From contig NZ_JAFBDH010000001.1 of assembly GCF_016908115.1 (NCBI RefSeq), positions 124,001 to 188,000 of the forward strand: a stretch of 64,000 bases of DNA, in the 5' to 3' direction. Positions 47,863-57,400 of the stretch are shown piece by piece. This DNA comes from Peptoniphilus gorbachii. GTDB taxonomy: Bacteria > Bacillota > Clostridia > Tissierellales > Peptoniphilaceae. Each line of letters starts with the position of its first letter. Within the stretch, counting starts at the first letter, position 1. A model generated the notes under the pieces. It worked only from the letters and a program-made list of their open reading frames with translations, ran no database searches and had not been told where the DNA came from. A program made the position numbers and the translations under genes.

Positions 47863-48345
47863 TTAACCAAAAATGGCATCATTAATTAATTTTGAAATTT
47901 CTTCCACATTTTTATCAAAAACAAGAGCCATCTCTGAAACAATGATTTGTCTTGCTTCTGTCAAAATTTTTCTCTCTCCTGTAGAAAGAGATTTTTTTTT
48001 GTCTAGATTTTCCAGACACTTTATAACATCAGCAATTTCTGTTAAATCGCCAGATTTTATTTTTTCTAAATTAAATCTATATCTTCTATTCCAATTTTTT
48101 GGCATAGTAATTTCCCTATCTGAAGAAAGTGTTTCTAGTAATTTTTCCATAGTTTTCTCATCAGAAATTTTTCTAACACCAACTTCTTCTGCATTTTTAA
48201 CAGGAACCATAACTTTTAACTCGTTTATAGGTAATCTCATTATGTAGTATTTGTGGACATTTCCGAGAATCTCTCTCTCTTCTATCGCAACTATTTCGCC
48301 TGCCCCATGCATAGGATATACAATTTTATCGCCAATATTAAACAT
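47863..48345 (-). CDS. carD: CarD-family transcriptional regulator
   Basis: 160 residues. Binds the RNA polymerase beta subunit and stabilises promoter complexes. The N-terminal RNAP-interaction Tudor-like domain reads FNIGDKIVYPMHGAGEIVAIE...YYIMRLP, with the family Pro-rich loop, and the helical C-terminal part includes NWNRRYRFNLEKIKSGD and the STGERKILTEARQIIVSEMA end. AGGAGG precedes the ATG. The carD-yacL pair is common in clostridia. Confidence 0.93.
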   Translation of the reverse strand: MFNIGDKIVYPMHGAGEIVAIEEREILGNVHKYYIMRLPINELKVMVPVKNAEEVGVRKISDEKTMEKLLETLSSDREITMPKNWNRRYRFNLEKIKSGDLTEIADVIKCLENLDKKKSLSTGERKILTEARQIIVSEMALVFDKNVEEISKLINDAIFG

Positions 48346-48553
48346 ATTTTACCTCCTATTATCCCTATTATTAGTATAACAGAGATTTGCAAAAAAGTAA
48401 AAACTATTTAATATATCATAGATTATAGTTTTATGCAAAGATTTTTTTGATAAATTTTAATTTACTTAAAATTTTATTTATAGTATAAATTATTAATGTG
48501 ATAATTAATAAAGTTTTTTGTGAAATTTTAAATATCTTTTATAAATATAAAAT

Positions 48554-48577
48554 GCCCTCTAAAAATACTTAGAGGGC
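48554..48577 (-). terminator. Terminator after the CoA-transferase gene
   Basis: GCCCTCTA/TAGAGGGC stem, eight pairs around an eight-base loop, then ATTTTATATTTAT on the minus strand; 33 bases past the stop codon. The rest of the 264-base gap to carD is AT-rich with no feature I can name. Confidence 0.75.
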
Positions 48578-48609
48578 TAATTTACTATTTTATTAAATTT
48601 AAAATTAAA

Positions 48610-49953
48610 TTATCTCTTGTTAGTTCTTCTCCAAATATTCATCTTTTCTGCATCTTTAATTAGCTCATCTCTAAATTCAGGTGCAGCAAGATTAATTATT
48701 CCTTCAGCTCTTTGCCAAGTTGATTGACCCTTGCAGTTAAATTTTCCATATTCTGTTACAAGCCAATGAGTGTTTGGTCTTGCAGCTGTAATTGCTGAAA
48801 ATGTTTCAAAATTAGGAACGATTCTTGATTCTTCCTTGCCAGTCTTTTTATTCATAAATTTTGAAGATAGACAAATAAATGACTTTCCACCTTTTGATAA
48901 ATATGCACCAAGTACGAAGTCAAGTTGTCCACCAGCTCCTGAAATATGTTTTACTCCAGAAGATTCAGAAGATACTTGTCCGAATAAATCGACATTAACA
49001 GCATTATTTATAGATACAAAATTATCAAGCTCAGCTATTACTCTTGCATCATTTGTATAAGATGTTGGAGCTGCCATACAAGCAGAGTTATTGTCAATGT
49101 AGTCATACATTTCCTTTGAACCTGCAGCAAATCCATAAGCTTGTCTAAATCTGTCAATATTTTTCTTAGCACCAGTAAGTTTACCCTTCTTTGCCATTTC
49201 AACAAAGCCGTCAACATACATTTCTGTGTGAACACCTAAATCCTTTAAGTCAGAATCTGCAATAAGTGAGCCTACAGCATTTGGCATTCCACCAATTCCA
49301 AGCTGAAGAGTTGCTCCATTAGGTATTTCTTCAACAATTAATTCTGCAACTTTTTTATCTACTTCACCAAAGCTTCCCTTAGGAAGTGTTGCGATATCAG
49401 GATTTTCTCCTTCTATAATATAATCAACATCTTTAATATTGATTTCGTGTTCAAAACCGCCAAGTCCAGTTGGCATTTTTTCGTTTACTTCAATTATAAC
49501 TTTATCTGCTGTTTCTATAACTGCCATTAAGTGAGATGCACTTAGACCAAAGTTAAAGTTGCCATGTTTATCCATAGGAGGAGTTACTATTACTGCAATA
49601 TCAACTTTACAGTTTTCTCTATACCATCTTGGAAGTTCTGAATATCTTAGTGGTATATAAAAACCACCTGGAGTCTTATTAATTCTATTTCTATCAGGAC
49701 CACCTGCATGCCAAGAATTCCATACTACTTTTTCTCCATTAGGATCCTTTTTGAATACTTCAGGTTCCCAAAGAAGAACTCCACCTCTTAAATAAATTTC
49801 ATTTAATTCATCTAGTCTTTCTGCTAGGGCCTTATCAAAAGCTACTGGTGTTTGTACACACCAAGCGTAGTCAATCCACATATTGTCTTTTACCATTTTT
49901 GCAGCATCTTTAGCTGAAATTAATTTTTCTTGATACTCTTTAGAATAATCCAT
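48610..49953 (-). CDS. but: Butyryl-CoA:acetate CoA-transferase
   Basis: 447 residues. Moves CoA from butyryl-CoA to acetate, the last step of butyrate formation. The N terminus [21 protein letters not shown] and the early [19 protein letters not shown] match this family closely; the active-site Glu is probably in HTEMYVDGF, and [12 protein letters not shown] and [13 protein letters not shown] line the CoA site. A 4-hydroxybutyrate CoA-transferase is the alternative. GGAGG precedes the ATG, and the helicase gene ends nine bases upstream, so they share a transcript by position. No other butyrate genes are in the window. Confidence 0.85.
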   Translation of the reverse strand: MDYSKEYQEKLISAKDAAKMVKDNMWIDYAWCVQTPVAFDKALAERLDELNEIYLRGGVLLWEPEVFKKDPNGEKVVWNSWHAGGPDRNRINKTPGGFYIPLRYSELPRWYRENCKVDIAVIVTPPMDKHGNFNFGLSASHLMAVIETADKVIIEVNEKMPTGLGGFEHEINIKDVDYIIEGENPDIATLPKGSFGEVDKKVAELIVEEIPNGATLQLGIGGMPNAVGSLIADSDLKDLGVHTEMYVDGFVEMAKKGKLTGAKKNIDRFRQAYGFAAGSKEMYDYIDNNSACMAAPTSYTNDARVIAELDNFVSINNAVNVDLFGQVSSESSGVKHISGAGGQLDFVLGAYLSKGGKSFICLSSKFMNKKTGKEESRIVPNFETFSAITAARPNTHWLVTEYGKFNCKGQSTWQRAEGIINLAAPEFRDELIKDAEKMNIWRRTNKR

Positions 49954-49962
49954 AATTCCTCC

Positions 49963-52899
49963 TTAAATTTTTAAATAATCCTTATAATTAGTATGAGACC
50001 TTATAAATTTAATGTAGTTTAAAAAATCTTCCATTACAATTTTAAATTTTTTCTCATTTAGCTCTATAATTACTTTATTTTTACCCCTTAAATCGAAAAT
50101 ATACGCACCCTTTACTTTAACTTTATATAATTTTTCATAAATAGCTGAATAAAGTAGTAATTGATTTTCATAAGACTTTTTCATACTTTCATAGTCTAAG
50201 TCACTTGTTTTTAGATCAACAATATAATATTCTCCATTTTTTTCTATAACCTGGTCAATAAAGCCCTTTACTAAAAATCCTTCTAAGTCGAAATAAAATA
50301 ATAATTCCTTTTCTATTATATTTTCTTCTTCCATTTGAAGATAATTAAGTGAGAGCTTTCTTGCAATATTTAAATTTTTGTCATTAATTTCTTCCTCATA
50401 ATAATCAAAAATTTCTTCCAAAAATTTATCTATATTACCTTTATTAGTATCTTTATTAGAATGAATTTGTGCGAATAAATGTACTATATTTCCTAGGGTC
50501 TTGGGATCAATTTTTTGTTTTTTACCTTGACCCCTTGTATACCTATCTATTCCCATAAAATATTTCTTATAAAAATCTAAGGGACTTCTCTTATAATTTA
50601 TAAAATCAGTAACTGTATAATATTCTCTAATTCTATTTTCAAAATTAATATCTACATTAAGCTCATCATATTTTTTAAGAGAATTTTCTTTTTTTATTTC
50701 ATGGGAAAATTCATAATCGCTTATTTTAATTTCTTTATCTAAAAAGTCAAAATAAGATCCACTTTTATATTTATCATAATTTCCAAAAAGAATAAGTTCC
50801 TTCTTTGCCCTTGTCATAGCAACATATAAAACTCTCTTTTCCTCTTCACTATCAATAGATTTTATTTTTTCATTAATATTTCTATATCTATAATCAGAAA
50901 AACTTGATTTTATAGCAAGACCTAGCTCCTTATCCACTATTATCTTATTATTTTGACCCAGTTTTTTCCCTCTACCCATGTGAGAAATAATAACTGCATG
51001 AAATTCCAAACCCTTAGATTTATGAATTGTCAAAAGATTAATTCCTTTTTCTAAATCATCAAATTTTAAACTTAGAATATATTTTTCAAAGCTATTAAAA
51101 TCATTTGAATTTTCTTCTAAATAATCCCCTGCAATTTTTTTAAATTTGTAAAGATAGTCCCAATCAGTTCCATTAAGGGTATCTAATTCATATAAATAAT
51201 TCATTATTTCCTGAATCATTTCATCTAAAAGAAGGATTTCAGATTTTTCTTTTAGCTTAATTAAAAGTTCTATAAAATTATTTATTTTTTCATCTTCTAT
51301 ATTTGACTTAAATAAAGAAAAAGTATTATCTATTCCATGATTTAAAATTTTAACTAAACTATTAAAGTTAAATTTTAATATCGATGAATTAAAAAGAGAT
51401 AGAGTTTTTATAAAATCATCTGGACTATAAATTGTTGCTAAAATATTTTTAACAATTTTTAAAACTTCTATTTCTTCAAGTCTTCTCTCGCCCTTATTAA
51501 AAGGAATATTTGTATTGGAAAGAATTCTACTTATTTCATGGATTTGAGCATTACTCCTAGATAAAATTGCGATGTCTTCTTCCTTATATTTTTTTAATAG
51601 ATCAAAAACAAGATTTCCTAAATCATTATTATCTTCAGTATTATAGAGATAGACACCTCCATTACTATAAAAGTCAAATTCCATTTCTTCATAAGAATCA
51701 ATAAGATTTTCAAAATTAGAATTTATAAAATTTATAATATTTCCATCACTTCTGTAATTCTTATTCATTAAAAGAGAAATCCCACGATTTTTTATTTTGT
51801 TGGCAAAACTAAAATAGCTATTTAAATCTGTCCCCCTAAAAGCATAAATAGATTGTTTTGGATCACCAACAATAAATAAATTTGAATTTTCAAAAACATT
51901 AATAATATCATTTTGAATTTCATTAGTATCTTGATACTCATCTACAAGTATGTAAGAATATCTATTTTGAAGTATTTTTTTACATTCATCGTTCTTTAAA
52001 ATTTTATGGGCATAATTTATAATGTCATCATAATCAAGAACATTAATTTTCTTTTTTTGCCTAGAATAATTATCATCAATTTTTTTTAAAATTTCTATTA
52101 TAATTTCGTAATAATCTTTATTTTTTATTTCGAAACTCTCTTTTAATTCATGAATTAAATTTAAAATATCTAAGATTTTATCATTATATTTCTTTGACGA
52201 ACCTAAATTTGACTCTATTAAATTTAGGACTTCTAAATCAATATTTTCATTACTTGAGAAAATGTCAATGTTTTCATCATAAAAAGATTTAAATTTATTT
52301 CCACTTACTTTTCTATAGTCTTCTAAAAGTAAAAAGAGCTCTCTAAAGTCTTTGTCACTTTCAGAAAATCTCAAACTCTTATGTAAGATATCCTCAAAGT
52401 CTAAATCGTTATTTTTAAAATCAGAATAGAGTTCTATAAAAACCTTCTTTTCTTCAAAAGGATTGGTATTAAAATCAAGTAAGTAATTTTTGAATTTTTC
52501 ATCTCTAATACTATTTAATGTTAATTTTACAGAATTTTCTAGGATTTCTCCTTCTTTAGCTTCTTCCAAAATTTTAAACTTTGGATTTACACCAAGTATA
52601 TAGGCGTAATTTTCAACTATTTCTAAGGCAAAAGAATGAATTGTCTTAATATTTAAATCTCTTTCCTCAAAATTAATATTTTCTTCTACTAGCTCCTTTG
52701 AAATCCTTTCTAGCATTTCTTCAGCAGCTTTTTTTGTAAAGGTGATTGCCAAAATACTTTTTGGGTTTTCATATTTTTTTACAATATTTATAAATCTTTT
52801 TATTAAAACTCTAGTTTTGCCTGTGCCAGCGCTTGCCATTAAAGTAAGGTCTTTATCAATTGTATTAATGGCTTCTAATTGGATTTTACTTAATTTCAT
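49963..52899 (-). CDS. AddA-like UvrD-type helicase with RecB-family nuclease domain
   Basis: 978 residues from the ATG at 52899, with GGAG five bases upstream. Helicase motifs in order: Q/I region KLSKIQLEAI, Walker A ASAGTGKTRVL, LAITFTKKAAEEML, DEYQDTN, GDPKQSIYAFRG, LTIHKSKGLEF and VLYVAMTRAKKELIL. The C-terminal PD-(D/E)XK nuclease has LVKGFIDQVI, IVDLKTSD and the QLLLYSAIYE pattern. This resembles AddA, but it is shorter and no addB is next to it. It likely acts in double-strand break processing. An upstream ATG at 52923 lies within the arsR terminator and is rejected. Confidence 0.85.
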   Translation of the reverse strand: MKLSKIQLEAINTIDKDLTLMASAGTGKTRVLIKRFINIVKKYENPKSILAITFTKKAAEEMLERISKELVEENINFEERDLNIKTIHSFALEIVENYAYILGVNPKFKILEEAKEGEILENSVKLTLNSIRDEKFKNYLLDFNTNPFEEKKVFIELYSDFKNNDLDFEDILHKSLRFSESDKDFRELFLLLEDYRKVSGNKFKSFYDENIDIFSSNENIDLEVLNLIESNLGSSKKYNDKILDILNLIHELKESFEIKNKDYYEIIIEILKKIDDNYSRQKKKINVLDYDDIINYAHKILKNDECKKILQNRYSYILVDEYQDTNEIQNDIINVFENSNLFIVGDPKQSIYAFRGTDLNSYFSFANKIKNRGISLLMNKNYRSDGNIINFINSNFENLIDSYEEMEFDFYSNGGVYLYNTEDNNDLGNLVFDLLKKYKEEDIAILSRSNAQIHEISRILSNTNIPFNKGERRLEEIEVLKIVKNILATIYSPDDFIKTLSLFNSSILKFNFNSLVKILNHGIDNTFSLFKSNIEDEKINNFIELLIKLKEKSEILLLDEMIQEIMNYLYELDTLNGTDWDYLYKFKKIAGDYLEENSNDFNSFEKYILSLKFDDLEKGINLLTIHKSKGLEFHAVIISHMGRGKKLGQNNKIIVDKELGLAIKSSFSDYRYRNINEKIKSIDSEEEKRVLYVAMTRAKKELILFGNYDKYKSGSYFDFLDKEIKISDYEFSHEIKKENSLKKYDELNVDINFENRIREYYTVTDFINYKRSPLDFYKKYFMGIDRYTRGQGKKQKIDPKTLGNIVHLFAQIHSNKDTNKGNIDKFLEEIFDYYEEEINDKNLNIARKLSLNYLQMEEENIIEKELLFYFDLEGFLVKGFIDQVIEKNGEYYIVDLKTSDLDYESMKKSYENQLLLYSAIYEKLYKVKVKGAYIFDLRGKNKVIIELNEKKFKIVMEDFLNYIKFIRSHTNYKDYLKI

Positions 52900-52915
52900 A
52901 AAAACTCCATAAAAA

Positions 52916-52933
52916 AATCCCACTAGTGGGATT
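52916..52933 (-). terminator. Terminator after arsR
   Basis: AATCCCAC/GTGGGATT stem starting within the arsR stop codon, followed on the minus strand by TTTTT. It lies between arsR and the helicase gene. Confidence 0.8.
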
Positions 52934-53210
52934 AATTAAATATTGTTTGAGCAAGAGATATTATGAACTTATTATCAACTTTATAAAAAATTTCAGTTCC
53001 ATTTCTATCACTGTTTAAAACACCAGCTCTTTTCAACTTTCCAAGATGAGATGAAACAGTTGGTTGAGGAATGTTGAATTTTTCTTGTAGTGAGCTTACG
53101 TTACTAGGTCCTTTGTCTATTAAATTTTTAATAATTTGAAGCCTAATAGGATGTGCCATTACTTTTAAAATTTCAGCTGTCTTTTCTAAATTTTCAATTT
53201 TACTCTTCAC
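52932..53210 (-). CDS. ArsR/SmtB-family transcriptional regulator
   Basis: 92 residues with a winged-helix fold: ILKVMAHPIRLQIIKNLID, then VSSLQEKFNIPQPTVSSHLGKLKRAGVL (helix-turn-helix), and the wing DRNGTEIFYKV. No cysteine or histidine metal site is visible, so a metal-sensing role is not supported; it resembles members that sense other signals. Starts with GTG behind GGAGG, after a TTGACA promoter. Its neighbours are the helicase and, 0.3 kb upstream, the heme locus, but no direct link can be shown. Confidence 0.88.
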   Translation of the reverse strand: MKSKIENLEKTAEILKVMAHPIRLQIIKNLIDKGPSNVSSLQEKFNIPQPTVSSHLGKLKRAGVLNSDRNGTEIFYKVDNKFIISLAQTIFN

Positions 53211-53264
53211 TTCATACCTCCAAATATGTAATACAAACTATTATTAAATTCATATTCTTTAATT

Positions 53265-53293
53265 ATAATATTTTAAAGTCCATCCTTTGTCAA
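53265..53293 (-). promoter_or_regulatory. Sigma-A promoter of arsR
   Basis: Minus-strand TTGACA, 17-base spacer, TATTAT: perfect -35, five of six at -10, about 55 bases before the GTG. Confidence 0.75.
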
Positions 53294-53480
53294 TGATTTT
53301 TTGTGTAATAATATTTACAGATATATATATTTATTAACTTTAAATATACACTTATAATTTATGCCTTTTAAACACATTAAAACAAAGAAAAACTAAGCTA
53401 TAAAGATTTTTAAATTATCATATTATTAAATATTTTTTAATCCAAACATATTATCACATATTTGTTATAGTAAAATCTAA
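53294..53480. other. AT-rich gap with no gene
   Basis: Middle of the 318-base space between arsR and the NEAT/copper-amine-oxidase-N gene. Very AT-rich, stop codons in all frames, no hairpin, repeat or RNA gene that I can name. Confidence 0.6.
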
Positions 53481-53519
53481 AAAAATCTCTTATTCAATAT
53501 AAAAGGATAAGAGATTTTT
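53481..53519 (-). terminator. Terminator after the NEAT/stalk-domain gene
   Basis: AAAAATCTCTTAT/ATAAGAGATTTTT, 13 pairs around a 13-base loop, nine bases past the stop codon; the 3' arm ends in TTTTT. It closes the heme locus. Confidence 0.85.
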
Positions 53520-53528
53520 AATAATTAA

Positions 53529-54401
53529 TCATTTATTTATTTTTACAGTTTTTGTAGTATCGTCCCAATCAACTTTTGCTCCTAAAATTTCAGAAATTGC
53601 TCTTAGGGGTACAAAAGTCCTTGAGTTCTTAATAACTGCTGGAGAATCAATTGCAATTTTCTTTCCATTAGCTTCAATTTCTTTTTCTCCAATTACAAGG
53701 CTTGCCTTATTGTCTCCAATGAGAACAGTTTTTGTATCAGCCTTCCAATCAACTTTTTCGCCTAGAGCTTCAGAGATAAACCTTAGGGGAACCATTGTCC
53801 TACCATTTTCAATGTAAGCTGAAGTCTCTGGTTTTATTTCCTTATCTGAAATAAGAATTTTTATCTCAGAGTTAGGGGAAGACTTTTCAGACTTTGCCTT
53901 ATTCTTATTTTCAACTTTAGAATCCTTAGCTTCCATGGTCTTAGCATTAGCCCAGTCAAATTTTAGGTAAGCTTTTTGTTCTCCTGAACCCTTTCCACCA
54001 CCAGCAATAGCATCCATAGCATCAACCCATACAGCAACAAGAATTTGATCTTCCTTTGGATTTGTTCTTACAAACTCATGCTTCTTTATATATTCACCAT
54101 TAATAGGACTTTGTTTAGTTTCAACTCTCTTAGAGTCCTTATCGCCATCATAGATAAATAAATTTGTAAGTTCACCTTCCATATTCATAAATTCCATCTT
54201 CTTAAGAAAAATATTGTAAATAAATTTACCATCTTTTTCTTCAACTTGTGCAACTTGTTTTAAAGAAGGGTTGCCCATAGACTCCTTATCTGGTTCGCCA
54301 TACTTAACTAACTTTACTGGTACTTCATAAGAACTTGCAGCAAAAATAGAATTAGGTAATAAAACTAATACTAAAAATAGTGATAAAATAATTTTTTTCA
54401 T
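53529..54401 (-). CDS. Secreted NEAT-domain protein with copper-amine-oxidase-N pair
   Basis: 290 residues from the ATG at 54401, with GAGGTG upstream. Signal peptide at 1-21. A NEAT-type heme-binding-like domain spans about 24-155 (YEVPVKLVKYG, SMGN at 41-44, LTNLFIYDG, VDAMDAIAGG, KAYLKFDW). A Lys/Ser linker (155-178) leads to two copper-amine-oxidase-N units (178-290; GRTMVPLRFISEALGE and SRTFVPLRAISEILGA). NEAT domains relay heme at the surface of Gram-positives; here the usual YxxxY is missing and SM plus VDAM remain. The second module may tether the protein to the wall, taking the place of SLH repeats in its neighbour. Confidence 0.85.
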   Translation of the reverse strand: MKKIILSLFLVLVLLPNSIFAASSYEVPVKLVKYGEPDKESMGNPSLKQVAQVEEKDGKFIYNIFLKKMEFMNMEGELTNLFIYDGDKDSKRVETKQSPINGEYIKKHEFVRTNPKEDQILVAVWVDAMDAIAGGGKGSGEQKAYLKFDWANAKTMEAKDSKVENKNKAKSEKSSPNSEIKILISDKEIKPETSAYIENGRTMVPLRFISEALGEKVDWKADTKTVLIGDNKASLVIGEKEIEANGKKIAIDSPAVIKNSRTFVPLRAISEILGAKVDWDDTTKTVKINK

Positions 54402-54421
54402 ATTACACCTCATTTTTATAT

Positions 54422-54450
54422 AAAGGGACTCTTAATTTAAAAGTCCCTTT
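54422..54450 (-). terminator. Hairpin after the SLH-NEAT gene
   Basis: AAAGGGACT/AGTCCCTTT stem, nine pairs around an 11-base loop, followed by TATATAAAA rather than a clean T run. It would end or attenuate the transcript before the NEAT/stalk gene, whose start is 21 bases further. Confidence 0.6.
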
Positions 54451-54462
54451 AAATTTTTAAGC

Positions 54463-57400
54463 TTAATTGTGATCAATGTTATAAAGAACTTGTGCAACTT
54501 GTGCCCTAGTAAACGGTGACTTAGGAGCAAAGTTGCCATCGCCCATACCACTTACTACTCCAAGTCTTGCCATTTCCTTTACAGAATCCTTAGCCCAGCC
54601 TTGAATCTTTTCTTCATCTTTGAAGCCATTAGTATTGCCTTTAGCATTGAGATTCTTGCCTGAGACCTTCAAGAACTTAGTCATCATTACAGCCATTTCT
54701 TCTCTTGTTAGTTCTTTATCAGGTGCAAAGTTTCCTTGACCTACGCCTGATACTATTCCAACTTTATTTGCCCATGTGATGTATGGACTGTAATACATTC
54801 CTGACTTAACATCTTTAAAGTTTTGATCCTTGTAGTCATTTACATTGACATTTAACATTCTTCCTAGAACACTTACAAATTGTCCTCTTGTTATAGACTT
54901 GTTAGGACCAAATTCTGTATTGCTTAGGCCTGCAAAGTATCCCTTGCTTACAACATAATCAATTGCAGTCTTAGCCCAGTGGCCACTTGTATCTGTAAAG
55001 TTATTTGATGCATTGTTATTTTGTGCTACTTGTGGTGCTTGCTTTTGTTGATTTTGTTGATTTTGATTTTGTTGGTTTTGGTTATTGTTGTTTCCGCCAA
55101 CTCTACCTACTTCTCTTGCATTGTTCCAATTAAAGGATAGGATTGCCTTTTGTTCGTTTACGGCAATTTGATCCATTACATCAACTTTAACGCTGACATT
55201 TACCTTGTTATATTTGCCATTCATAACCCATGACCATACATTTCCAGATGATTGTTCTGCTAAATATTTATTACCATCATGAATAAATAGATGAGTTAAA
55301 TTTCCAACAAGTTTTTGTCCATTAAATTCTCTTTCAAGAGGATTAAATTGAACGCTATACCTGAATTGACCGTTTCTTTCCTCTACTCTTGCTGTGTGGT
55401 TTATTGCTCCATTTGCCATAGAATATCCATCTTGATAAGCATGAAGAACTTCTACAGGTACTTCATATTGGATTGTTACTGGTCCATTGTTTTTATTACT
55501 TTGGTTGTTTTGATTGTTGTTTTGATTGTTTTGGTTATTGTTATAAACTCCCCATGATGAGTTGTTATTCCAACCTTGGTTTTTGTTGCCATAACTTCCC
55601 CATGAAGAATTGTTATTTCCCCATCCATAGTTATTGCCCCAGCCTTGGTTGTTATTGCCCCAAGCTTGGTTGTTATTTCCCCAAGAACTATTATTGTTTT
55701 GGTTATTCATACTACCCTTATTGTTAATAATTGCATTATTTAGGGCTTGTGTAGCACTTAATATTTCTTCTCTTGATGCGTATGGGTTATTAGCAATTGC
55801 ACCTGCCCTTGCCATAGCTGCTACTAAGTTGGAGTCAGCTCCCTTACTCATAGATGCACTTGCACTTGCCATTGCAGATCCTAGTGCAGATCTTTCTATA
55901 GCTAAGTTTTGGAAGGAATATCCTGGTGTGCTTGGGTTACTTGGATTACTTGGATTGCTTGGATTAGATTGGTTGTCATCTCCCCATCCAGTCCATTCTT
56001 TTGCTTTAGACCCTGTTATTTTCAATTTTGCATTTTGTTCAGCTCCACCTAGTTTAGCCATAGCATCTACACTTACACGGCAATAAATTTCTCCATCTTG
56101 AGTTTTAAACTTAGGATCTATTTCAAATTTGAATAAAGATGGAAATTCTTTTTCTTCATTTCCTAGTCCCTTATCTCTTTTATTCTCAATTATTGTAGAT
56201 TCTATTTTTTCAGACTTAAAATCATTTTCTTTGTATGTCCAGAATTGTAATAAATGGCCACGCATACCCATAAAATCAAGACCCTTTAATTTTATTGTCA
56301 TATAAGTCTTGCCATTTTCTTCTGTGATTTTTGCCTTTTGCACTAGGGCGCCATTACCCATAGATGCATTGTTTTGGTAACCATGCCATAGCATAACAGG
56401 CACTTCTAATTCTTCTTTATTTTGATTTTCAATTTTTGAATTAGTAAAAACTTCTACAGCCTCGTTCAAATTCTTTAGTGCTTCATTTATCTTGCTTTGA
56501 TCTTGTTTTTCATTTTTTGCAACATTTTCTGCGACTTCAATAGCTTTACTAAGTTTTTTAAAATCCTCCTCTGAATGTCTTCCTTTTTTTATGCTTTTAG
56601 CATCCTCTATTGCTTGATTTAAGCTATCTTTATTGATTTCTACTATTTTTTCTTCTAATACTTTTTTCCCTATATCATAATTTGGAATACTAAACATATC
56701 TTCAATAGGATCATCATTTTTACCGGGACTTAATTTTATTCTTTTTTTACCTTCTTCTACCCTTATAAACCTAGCATTAATTAATCCTATTGTTTTGTCT
56801 TCACCATTAATTAATAGAGGCACATCTTTCAGATTTATCTTTGTTATTCTATTTTTATAAGTGTTTTTTTCATTTGTAACGGTAAAATCCTTGCTATCTA
56901 ATACTTCTACATCTTTTATACTTCCATCAGATGATTTGTATTGGATTGGTTTAGAATCATCAATTTTTACTAATCCAGTCTCTATAAGTTTAGTTCCTTT
57001 TTTGTATTGCTCAGCCCAATACACGGTAATATCAGCTTTATTATTTCTTATTTCCAAATCGTATATTGGTATAATGCCTTCTCCTGGATTAAATTCAAGC
57101 TTATTATAATTTCCCTGGATTAATTCATCATTGTATTGCTCTCTCGTGTATTTTATCTTGTTATTTTCCTTATCCCATAAAGCATCAAGCATAGCTTGAT
57201 TTGCCGGCAAACTTATTATTGGCAAAGCTTTATATTTACCACTTTGCAAATCTAACTTTTCCAATTTCATATCTTCCCATCTCATTAGAAGATTGAAATT
57301 TTGTAAAGAATTACCCATCGCATCAACCTTTACTTTAAAAAGTTTTTGAGATTCATAATTTGTCGAACCATCTTCATATTTTAATGGTATTTCATAAATT

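Noticed and set aside
52900-52923. ATG at 52923 as start of the helicase-nuclease
   Set aside because: It sits in the arsR terminator; the ATG at 52899 has GGAG at the right distance.
55473-55727. Cys/Tyr/Pro-rich open frame on the plus strand
   Set aside because: It is the complement of the Asn/Trp/Gly repeats of the SLH-NEAT gene; composition, lack of a ribosome-binding site and the strong gene on the other strand explain it.
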